In this document: positions 8,301 to 14,846 of the stretch, one piece after another
How the letters are laid out: each line of letters begins with the position of its first letter
Position numbering within the stretch: the stretch's first letter is position 1
Assembly: GCA_001871905.1 (NCBI GenBank)
Contig: MNUG01000030.1
Location: forward strand, 1-36,023
Length of the DNA stretch: 36,023 nt
Reading direction: 5' to 3'
From: Alphaproteobacteria bacterium CG1_02_46_17
GTDB taxonomy: Bacteria > Pseudomonadota > Alphaproteobacteria > Micavibrionales > Micavibrionaceae
Notes under the pieces: model-generated
The model's database searches: none
The model's input: only the letters and a program-made list of their open reading frames with translations
Told to the model about the DNA's origin: nothing
Made by a program: the position numbers and the translations under genes

Positions 8301-10421
8301 TCATATGGCTCCCAATCTGATGAGTTGATCAAAAGGATGTACGGAAGTATCCCCGACCCGTTTGAAATAGATTTTATACATTTCAAAGAAGGCCTGCGGG
8401 TTTTGCTGCTCATAGTCTGTCATCGCGTCGAAATCAAGAGATTCCCGATCTGGGAAGGACGCCTTGAACCCTCGTTTTTTCTCAGGGGAGAGCGCAATAT
8501 CAATTGGCTCCAGGCCATGACGCGCGGCCATATCCCTGAACTCCAGTAAAGTATAGCGGTGTTCTTGAACATGAAACAGCATGTCGTTGCATTCGGCCAG
8601 ATTAAAAAAGTCTGCAGCGGTAGTACATCTTAAAATCGGATCATTCACCTTCATGGTAAATAAATCACGGCGGAATTGACGAATATCATCAATGGAAGAG
8701 TTATAACCTTTTTCTCGAATATATTCAGAGGCAGGATCAAGAGCGAATTTTCGCGCCTCTTTTGAATAAAGGGACAAACTCATCCGCCCATTGGGTTTGA
8801 GGGTTGAAACAATGGCCTCCAAACCCTTTTCAGGCTCTTTCAAATGATGAAGGACACCCGAACTGGCTACAAAGTCAAATTTTTTATCCAGCTTGCCGAC
8901 TTGCATCAAATCGCCATGCAGAAAATTAATGCGTGGCAGGAATCCCATTTCTTTCGCTTGCCGCATTCCATAGGCAATACTGGTTCGTGACAGATCGATT
9001 GCTGTAATATGGGAGCTTTGGGCAATGTTGGCATAAAAAGCAGGTTCTTGTCCTGTGCCGCATCCCGCCACTAGAATTTCCATCCCCTCACTGGCCTTTC
9101 TAAGATCAGCTTGAGTTTCCGAGACAATCGAGCTGCTCCAGCGCGGGTAGGGACGCTGTTCGTACATTTTTTGAACGGCTTGGGACGTGACGTCCTGAAT
9201 TTCGGTAAAGCTCGGAATTGTTGTGGCTAATTGAGCTTCTGTCCGCGGGTTTGTTAATTGATGAAGAATTAGGGGGCGTAATTGATAAAGAGCCGATTTT
9301 GATAGAGGCAGTTTATCGTCTCGCTCATAAAGGCTATAGAGCGGATCAAAGCAACAATATAAGGCCAGTAAAGGTGCCGCCGAGTCTGGTAATTTTCGCT
9401 CTGCTTGATCCAGCAGGCTTTTCAAATGCTGTCGCAGATCAGCAAAGGCACTCTTTTCTTCCTCTGTGACGTAATATACAAAATCATTAAACCAGCATTG
9501 TACGGATAGGGCGACCAGAAACGACAAGGCCTCTTTGGGCCAGGCTTCATGATTTTTCCAATCCAGAAGAAAATACCGACGCAGGTTGGTGAGCATGTAT
9601 TCCAGAGGGATTCCAGAAGCAAAAATTTTTATCAGTCCAGTACACAGATAAAAAGACCCAAGCTCTTTTGTGATATCTTCGATTTGGATTGTGCGGGGAC
9701 CGTTTTCATCCGTATGACGCGAGAATTGGCGAAATTTTTCAAAGTCGGGATTTAGCAGCAAAAGGCTCGACCAGGCGGAACGTAAATTGGAAAATTTGAC
9801 ATTGTCCTGTTTCAAGCAGATTTCAATAGCATTGAAAGCCTCTGCATTGAATTGGACGTTAGGGATTCTGCGGTAAAAATCAACGAACAGATCCATATAT
9901 TTCCGTTCTTTTGGATGCTGGATAACCAAATGAGCGGATATGCCGATGGCCTGATCCAAATCGCCGTTACGGTACAGGGCGATTGCCAGCTTATATTGTA
10001 ATAGTTCATGGGTTTTATTGGTTTTATAGGCGCTTAGATAGTAATACGCGCTTTTGTTGTAGTCATGAAGGTTATGAAAAGAATCCCCCAGTAGAATTGC
10101 GAGATCAAAATTTGGGTTAAGACGATAAGATTTTTCCAATGCAGACAGACCAACAGCATCTTCCTCACAATGAAGATGAGCTATTCCCAGATTATATAAA
10201 ATATCGGCATCATCAGGGGATAGGTGGTTGGCAACAGTATAAGCATCGATTGCTTCCCGATGGCGCTCTGTTTTTAACCAGACCAGCCCGAGATTCTTCC
10301 AGCCTGTGACATTTTGCTCGTCCATAGAAATGATTTGAGAAAAGCAGGCTTCAGCATCTTGAAAGCGCTTCTTTTTAAGGGCTTGCAAGCCCTCTGTCAT
10401 CATGGATTCTTGAAGATTCAT
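8301..10421 (-). CDS. TPR protein with C-terminal class I SAM methyltransferase domain
   Basis: A cytoplasmic fusion of about 706 residues. TPR-like helical repeats fill residues 5-170 (e.g. TGWKNLGLVWLKTERHREAIDAY and DILYNLGIAHLHCEEDAVGLSALE). An undefined helical middle (about 180-410) follows, then the segment MYEQRPYPRW, then a class I methyltransferase core with motif I VAGCGTGQEP (about 449-458), the acidic AIDLS strand end and SGVLHHLKEPEKGL as the motif after strand 4. The start at 10421 has a GGAG seven bases upstream; an alternative start at 10472 lacks one. It is divergent from flagellin and lies between filament and hook genes, so flagellin or another flagellar subunit is a plausible substrate. 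In Caulobacter, FlmG similarly pairs flagellin-binding TPRs with a transferase (a glycosyltransferase). The substrate here is not shown by sequence. Confidence 0.85.
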   Translation of the reverse strand: MNLQESMMTEGLQALKKKRFQDAEACFSQIISMDEQNVTGWKNLGLVWLKTERHREAIDAYTVANHLSPDDADILYNLGIAHLHCEEDAVGLSALEKSYRLNPNFDLAILLGDSFHNLHDYNKSAYYYLSAYKTNKTHELLQYKLAIALYRNGDLDQAIGISAHLVIQHPKERKYMDLFVDFYRRIPNVQFNAEAFNAIEICLKQDNVKFSNLRSAWSSLLLLNPDFEKFRQFSRHTDENGPRTIQIEDITKELGSFYLCTGLIKIFASGIPLEYMLTNLRRYFLLDWKNHEAWPKEALSFLVALSVQCWFNDFVYYVTEEEKSAFADLRQHLKSLLDQAERKLPDSAAPLLALYCCFDPLYSLYERDDKLPLSKSALYQLRPLILHQLTNPRTEAQLATTIPSFTEIQDVTSQAVQKMYEQRPYPRWSSSIVSETQADLRKASEGMEILVAGCGTGQEPAFYANIAQSSHITAIDLSRTSIAYGMRQAKEMGFLPRINFLHGDLMQVGKLDKKFDFVASSGVLHHLKEPEKGLEAIVSTLKPNGRMSLSLYSKEARKFALDPASEYIREKGYNSSIDDIRQFRRDLFTMKVNDPILRCTTAADFFNLAECNDMLFHVQEHRYTLLEFRDMAARHGLEPIDIALSPEKKRGFKASFPDRESLDFDAMTDYEQQNPQAFFEMYKIYFKRVGDTSVHPFDQLIRLGAI

Positions 10422-10673
10422 GGGCGCTCCGAGAGAGAGTTCAAATTTTTTCAATGCTACGTGGTTCCTCAACGAAAATAAAGAACTTATTAACTAATCA
10501 TGGTGTATCCTATAAGAATACGAGACATGAAGTGACTTCACAAATAGGTGTAATTCATGTTATCGTAAGCACCTTAAGAAAACTGATTCACAAGAAACGT
10601 GATGAAGTTTTCCGGATTTCAGAATGAAATTCGAAATACATAATGGCTTTAAAACTCAAGAAAGGAGTCTACC
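10422..10673. promoter_or_regulatory. Divergent intergenic region between methyltransferase and flagellin genes
   Basis: These 252 AT-rich bases must carry promoters for both divergent genes. Scanning for -24/-12 (sigma-54) and for a sigma-28-like TAAAG...GCCGATAA gave no convincing match. A perfect 13-base palindrome TGAAGTGACTTCA lies at 10528-10540, about 135 bases before the flagellin start, and is a candidate operator. No small ORF with a ribosome site was seen. Confidence 0.4.
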
Positions 10674-11486
10674 ATGCCAGTAATTGCAACCAACACCTCC
10701 GCCAACTCGGCGCTTATCTACCTTAACAAAAACTCCCGTGAGCAAGATAAATCATTAGCCAAACTCTCGAGCGGTTCTCGTATCGTTCAGGCGAGTGACG
10801 ATGCCGCTGGTCTTGCCGTTTCTTCATCTCTAAGAGCAGATACCACCGCTTTGAAACAAGCGGCGACTAACGCTGTTCAGGCTCGTTCGCTTCTGCAAAC
10901 GGCTGATGGAGCAATGGCTCGTGTCGGTGACATCCTGCAACGTATGAAGGCACTGGCAGCTCAGTCGAACTCCGGTACCGTTCAGGATACAGGCGGTCGT
11001 GACTTTATTGACACGGAATATCAACAGCTGTTGACTGAAGCTCAGGCTATCGGAACCAACACCGCGTTTAACGGTGATACTCTGATTGACGGGTCATTCA
11101 ACTTGAACACTCAGGTTGGTATTGCCGCAACTGAAACCATTGCAGTAAACTTGTCATCAGTTAACATGACAACCATTGCCAACGGTTCTGCAGTCGGTAC
11201 ACAAGCAAACGCGATTACCGCTTCCGGTACACTTGATACGGCGATCGATACAGTTTCCACAGGTCGTGCAACGATCGGTGCTTTGCTGTCTCGTTTCGAA
11301 TATCGTGGTGATGTGATTGACAGTTCGATTGAGAACTTGCAATCGGCTACATCTGCTATCGCTGATGTGGACATTGCGGCTGAACAATCTAATCTTGTTA
11401 GCAAACAGGTTCTGACGGAAGCTTCAATTGCCGCTCTGGCACAAGCAAACCAGATGAAGTCCTCACTGCTGTCTCTGGTTAGATAA
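10674..11486 (+). CDS. Flagellin (filament subunit)
   Basis: A 270-residue filament protein with conserved N-terminal D0/D1 (SSGSRIVQASDDAAGLAVSSSL and QARSLLQTADGAMARVGDILQRMKALA) and C-terminal D1/D0 (AIADVDIAAEQSNLVSKQVLTEASIAALAQANQMKSSLLSLVR). The central variable domain is minimal, so it is a short alphaproteobacterial-type flagellin. The ATG has a strong AAGGAG ribosome site at about 10661-10666. It is followed by a large inverted repeat at 11523-11557 and then fliD. Only one flagellin gene is in this window. Export depends on the flagellar type III apparatus, with FliS (13324) as likely chaperone. Confidence 0.95.
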   Translation: MPVIATNTSANSALIYLNKNSREQDKSLAKLSSGSRIVQASDDAAGLAVSSSLRADTTALKQAATNAVQARSLLQTADGAMARVGDILQRMKALAAQSNSGTVQDTGGRDFIDTEYQQLLTEAQAIGTNTAFNGDTLIDGSFNLNTQVGIAATETIAVNLSSVNMTTIANGSAVGTQANAITASGTLDTAIDTVSTGRATIGALLSRFEYRGDVIDSSIENLQSATSAIADVDIAAEQSNLVSKQVLTEASIAALAQANQMKSSLLSLVR

Positions 11487-11522
11487 TAGCTAAGGTAATC
11501 AGAAAATAATAATTTGGACAGG

Positions 11523-11557
11523 CAGGGGGATTGGCACAAGAATTGCTTATCCCCCTG
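11523..11557 (+). repeat. Perfect inverted repeat framing the fliD sigma-54 promoter
   Basis: CAGGGGGAT (11523-11531) and ATCCCCCTG (11549-11557) are exact reverse complements separated by 17 bases. In RNA the stem can extend with G-U and A-U/C-G pairs to about 11519-11561. No U-tract follows, so it is not a classic terminator, though it could stabilise the 3' end of the flagellin transcript. The loop is the sigma-54 promoter core itself. Confidence 0.85.
11531..11548 (+). promoter_or_regulatory. Sigma-54 (-24/-12) promoter for fliD-fliS
   Basis: TTGGCACAAGAATTGCTT matches the sigma-54 consensus TTGGCAC-N5-TTGCW. The invariant GG (11533-11534) and GC (11545-11546) are separated by exactly 10 bases. 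Transcription should begin near 11558, about 50 bases before the fliD ATG. It implies an NtrC-like activator (FlbD/FlrC type), which is not in this window. Confidence 0.88.
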
Positions 11558-11609
11558 TTTGCACCAAAACGGTAGTAGTTTTAGTGGGTAGAGTTTTTAG
11601 GAGATAGTT

Positions 11610-13292
11610 ATGGCAACAAACGGCATAACAACATTGGGAGATAGGACATTCCTGTTCGGTGGAAGTTCGGGGATTGATACATCAGCCCTGATCGAGGCAG
11701 CTTATAATCAGCGCAAATCTGAAGCGGACAAGATTGATGTCCAGATTACGGGTAATACATCAAAAAGTGGGGCGCTTAGTCAATTGCAGGATCTGGGAAC
11801 CTCCATCCAGAGCTCTCTAAAGGCTTTGCAAAAGAATTATAGTGTTCTGGCATCAAACTCCTCTTTTGACTCACGGACAGGGACATTATCGTCGAGCAGT
11901 TCGACCAGTCCGACTAGCTTGATTTCTGTTAGCATTGATCCAGGCACAGCTCTGGGGAATTATAATATAGAAGTTCAACAAAAGGCTCTGGCCCACAAAG
12001 TGGCTGGAAACAGTACGACAACCGATAAAGATCTGGATCTGGCTTATACAGGGACGTTTGATATTGGTGTAGCAGGTGGAGCAACGTCCACAGTCAATGT
12101 AACAGCGGACATGTCATTGTCTGAATTGGCAACGGCTATTAATGCACTCAAAGACACAACAGGCGTTTCCGCCAGTGTGGTAAAGACTTCCGAGACCGGT
12201 TACGCGCTCGTTATGACTGCGGTTGATACCAACAAACAAATTCAGGTTTCAAATATTACTGGCGATGATGCCTTGCAAAATCTGGGGGTTCTGGATGCTG
12301 GGGGCAGCTTTGTTGATGAGTTGCAGCCCGCGCAAGGTGCCATTCTTGTCGTGGATAATGTGACAATCAATCGGGACGACAATGATTTTAGTGACGTTAT
12401 TGACGGTATCAATATCAATGTCCTGAACCAAGAGCCGGGAACCACGTTGCAACTGCAAGTAACGAATGATACGACGGCTGTTAAAGATCAGATCTTGAAT
12501 TTGGTGGATTCATACAATGCGTTGCGTGATTTTATTCTGACGCAACAAACTGTGACAGATGGAGAAATCTCTGAAGATTCTGTCCTGTTCGGGGATTCTA
12601 TTATGAAAACGATGGGCTCCTCCTTACAAAGCCTGATCGGTGGAAGTTATGGATCAGGTGGAGGAAATGTTGAAACATTGGCTGAAATTGGAATCACTGT
12701 AGGTAGTGATGGAAAGCTGACGGTTGATGAGGTCGCTTTAGATGAAATGTTGCTCACCAATTTTGATCAGGTGCGCAACATTTTTGAAACCACGGCTTCA
12801 GTTGATAATACCGAAGCCAGAGTCATTGCCAATACGTCACAAACCAAAGAATTTTCTTTCGCCTTGGATGTAACCTATTCTGGCGGTGCAATCACAGACG
12901 TATCGGTTGGTGGTGATAATACCTTGTTCGAGATCAGCGGAAGCCTGATAAAAGGCAAAGCAGGGACGGCTTACGAGGGGTTATCTTTCGCATATGTTGG
13001 AACCACCAGCACAACGATCAATGTCAATATCAGTCAGGGACTGGCTGATCTTATGAACAGCACTTTGGAGAGTTATACATCTGTAACCTCAGGGGTGATC
13101 CAGAACCAGAAAATTTCTTTGGATGAACAAAATACAACTTTGCAGGCGCGCGCTGACCGTGTATTGGAACGTGCAGACGACTTTCGTAATAAGTTGATTG
13201 ATAAATATGCTAAATTTGAAGCCCAGATATCTGCTGCCCAAACAGTTTTGGCGCAAATTCAGGCGATTTTGAATATCAACAATAACAACTAA
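11610..13292 (+). CDS. fliD: Flagellar filament cap protein FliD
   Basis: A 560-residue hook-associated protein 2, which caps the filament and promotes flagellin folding at the tip. The N-terminal FliD domain is recognisable (GIDTSALIEAAYNQRKSEADKIDVQI...LSQLQDLGTSIQSSLKALQ). The C-terminal domain ends in long helices (LMNSTLESYTS...LEAR-like TTLQARADRVLERADDFRNKLIDKYAKFEAQISAAQ), which fits FliD. The ATG has a ribosome site TAGGAGA seven bases upstream. It is expressed from the sigma-54 promoter at 11531 and followed 31 bases later by fliS, the usual fliD-fliS pair. Confidence 0.94.
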   Translation: MATNGITTLGDRTFLFGGSSGIDTSALIEAAYNQRKSEADKIDVQITGNTSKSGALSQLQDLGTSIQSSLKALQKNYSVLASNSSFDSRTGTLSSSSSTSPTSLISVSIDPGTALGNYNIEVQQKALAHKVAGNSTTTDKDLDLAYTGTFDIGVAGGATSTVNVTADMSLSELATAINALKDTTGVSASVVKTSETGYALVMTAVDTNKQIQVSNITGDDALQNLGVLDAGGSFVDELQPAQGAILVVDNVTINRDDNDFSDVIDGININVLNQEPGTTLQLQVTNDTTAVKDQILNLVDSYNALRDFILTQQTVTDGEISEDSVLFGDSIMKTMGSSLQSLIGGSYGSGGGNVETLAEIGITVGSDGKLTVDEVALDEMLLTNFDQVRNIFETTASVDNTEARVIANTSQTKEFSFALDVTYSGGAITDVSVGGDNTLFEISGSLIKGKAGTAYEGLSFAYVGTTSTTINVNISQGLADLMNSTLESYTSVTSGVIQNQKISLDEQNTTLQARADRVLERADDFRNKLIDKYAKFEAQISAAQTVLAQIQAILNINNNN

Positions 13293-13323
13293 CAGTAATT
13301 GAACAGTGAATTGAGGTTAAAAT

Positions 13324-13752
13324 ATGGCTGTAAATCCCTACCAGAAGGCATCCCAGGCATACCAGAAGAAGAGCGACGAGAATTTGACACCGCTTCAGAT
13401 CGTTGTTGAACTCTATAAGGGGATGCTCCGGAATACAAAAATAGCCAAACAGTCTTGGAAAGAGGGACGCCTTGATGTCATGAGCAACCATATCATCAAG
13501 ACATTCGATATCATTGAGGCATTACAGGGAAATCTGGATCTGGAAAATGGCGGCGAAGATGCCAGATTTCTAAATCGCTTTTACACAGTTATTTTTTCAT
13601 CCTTGTCCCAAGCTACGGCAAAGCCCAATCCGGGAGAGTATTTTGACGAAATTATAGCATATATCCAACAGGTTCATGACCGGTGGTATGCGATCGCTTA
13701 TGGCCTGCCACCTTCTGCTGATGAAGAAACTCAGGAAGAAACGCAGCAATAA
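13324..13752 (+). CDS. fliS: Flagellin export chaperone FliS
   Basis: A 142-residue helical cytoplasmic chaperone that binds the flagellin C-terminus and prevents premature polymerisation. The FliS pattern is clear: N-terminal NPYQKASQAYQ, then TPLQIVVELYKGMLRNTKIAKQSWKEG, then the helix with IIEALQGNLDLENGGE. The acidic Gln/Glu tail (DEETQEETQQ) is extra. GAGG precedes the ATG. It lies in the fliD transcription unit; a separate sigma-54 promoter follows for the next gene. Confidence 0.93.
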   Translation: MAVNPYQKASQAYQKKSDENLTPLQIVVELYKGMLRNTKIAKQSWKEGRLDVMSNHIIKTFDIIEALQGNLDLENGGEDARFLNRFYTVIFSSLSQATAKPNPGEYFDEIIAYIQQVHDRWYAIAYGLPPSADEETQEETQQ

Positions 13753-13796
13753 TAAATATTCGTAATAATTTCATTATTTTTGACCCCTTGATAAAC

Positions 13797-13814
13797 TTGG
13801 CCTGAATCTTGCTT
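13797..13814 (+). promoter_or_regulatory. Sigma-54 (-24/-12) promoter of the ECF sigma gene
   Basis: TTGGCCTGAATCTTGCTT carries GG at 13799-13800 and GC at 13811-13812 with the required 10-base spacing, plus TTGC at -12. The predicted start is near 13824, only about 19 bases before the ATG. A perfect palindrome TTCTTCCT-C-AGGAAGAA (13813-13829) overlaps the -11 to +6 region and the purine-rich ribosome site, and may be an operator or a translational control element. Confidence 0.82.
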
Positions 13815-13842
13815 CTTCCTCAGGAAGAAAGGCAAGATTCAC

Positions 13843-14445
13843 ATGGTCATACAGACTACATCAGCAAAAACCAGAGGGTTTTCTCGGTATGAGGACGCGA
13901 CAGACGATCAGCTCGTCAGTCTGATCCAACTGGGTGATGATCGGGCTTTGGATTGCATCATGCGCCGCTATCGTGGCCTTGTTTATCGTGTGACCAAGAC
14001 ATATCTGGGCAGTATGCAAGACGCAGAAGATATCTTTCAGGAAATCAGCCTGTCTTTGCACCAGAATCGCAATTCTTACAAATCTGGCCCGGCAAAATTT
14101 TCCTCTTGGCTGTATCGTGTGACCATCAATCGTTGTCTGGATATTCTGAAAACAACGAAATCTGGAAAGCAACATACAGAGCTGCATGATGCCATTCCTG
14201 ACTTGGCGATTAGCGCAGAAGTTATCCTACAACAAAGTGAATTGCTTAAAGAGCTGGATGAATTGCTTGACTTACTGCCAGGCCAGCAAAAATCTGCCAT
14301 CTCTCTTTATTATTGTGAAGAAATGGATATTCCGGATATTGCGGAATATATGAAAATTTCAGAATTGGCAGTCCGGTCGTTAATCAAGCGCGGCAAAGAA
14401 AAGATGCGCGGCTCTTCAGGCAAGATTGCGACTTATTTTTCTTGA
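13843..14445 (+). CDS. ECF-type RNA polymerase sigma factor
   Basis: A 200-residue sigma-70-family factor of the two-domain (group 4) type. Region 2 spans about residues 20-105 (LVSLIQLGDDRALDCIMRRYRGLVYRVTKTYLGSMQDAEDIFQEISLSLHQ, then KFSSWLYRVTINRCLDILK). Region 4 spans about 130-190 (LLPGQQKSAISLYYCEEMDIPDIAEYMKISELAVRSLIKRGKEKM) and includes the helix-turn-helix. It directs RNA polymerase to an unknown promoter set. No anti-sigma gene adjoins it. It follows fliS and is driven by its own sigma-54 promoter, which ties its expression to flagellar assembly. Its 3' end overlaps the convergent receiver gene by 13 bases. Confidence 0.9.
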   Translation: MVIQTTSAKTRGFSRYEDATDDQLVSLIQLGDDRALDCIMRRYRGLVYRVTKTYLGSMQDAEDIFQEISLSLHQNRNSYKSGPAKFSSWLYRVTINRCLDILKTTKSGKQHTELHDAIPDLAISAEVILQQSELLKELDELLDLLPGQQKSAISLYYCEEMDIPDIAEYMKISELAVRSLIKRGKEKMRGSSGKIATYFS

Positions 14446-14846
14446 ATACCATTATGGTATTTTTTCCACAAATTCAGAAGATCCTCGCCTAGTAAAGTCG
14501 GAGAGAATGGCTTTAATATGATGCCAAGAATAGGTTCCAGTTTTTCTCTCTCATCAACAACCCCCATTTCCTTTCCGGTAACAAAAACGGCTGGTATTTT
14601 CTGAAAGTCCCACTCTTTGTTACGAATGGTCTGCAAAAGCACGATCCCATCCATAATGGGCATGACCATATCAATCAGCAGGATATCAGGAGAAAAGGAG
14701 GGGATTTTTTCAAGGGCTTCTTTGGCGGAAGCGCAGCTCTCAACCGAGAATCCTATAGAACTGCGGGACAGGGCAGTCTTGGTCATCAGGCGCATGACAT
14801 GATCGTCATCCACATGAAGAATTTTATAAGGAGCAGGGCTTTCCAT
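14433..14846 (-). CDS. Stand-alone response-regulator receiver protein
   Basis: A 137-residue single receiver domain without a DNA-binding output. The acidic triad D13-D14-D15, phospho-acceptor D59 (in LLIDMVMPIMDG), switch residue T90 and K112 (in ILKPF) are all present, so it should accept phosphate. Its ATG is three bases downstream of the hybrid kinase's TAG stop, so translation is probably coupled. The likely partner is that kinase, via its receiver and HPt domains, giving a phosphorelay whose output acts by protein contact. The 3' end overlaps the sigma gene and its terminator. Confidence 0.9.
   Translation of the reverse strand: MESPAPYKILHVDDDHVMRLMTKTALSRSSIGFSVESCASAKEALEKIPSFSPDILLIDMVMPIMDGIVLLQTIRNKEWDFQKIPAVFVTGKEMGVVDEREKLEPILGIILKPFSPTLLGEDLLNLWKKYHNGIQEK
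14445..14465 (+). terminator. Terminator of the ECF sigma gene, inside the convergent receiver gene
   Basis: A perfect 17-base palindrome, AATACCAT-T-ATGGTATT (14445-14461), is followed by TTTT. It forms a hairpin with a 6-base stem and 5-base loop directly at the sigma stop. On the other strand the same bases encode the last residues of the receiver protein. Confidence 0.55.

Noticed and set aside
11523-11557. Inverted repeat after flagellin as a plain Rho-independent terminator
   Set aside because: The stem is strong but the downstream bases (TTTGCACC) lack a U-tract, and the loop is a near-perfect sigma-54 promoter.
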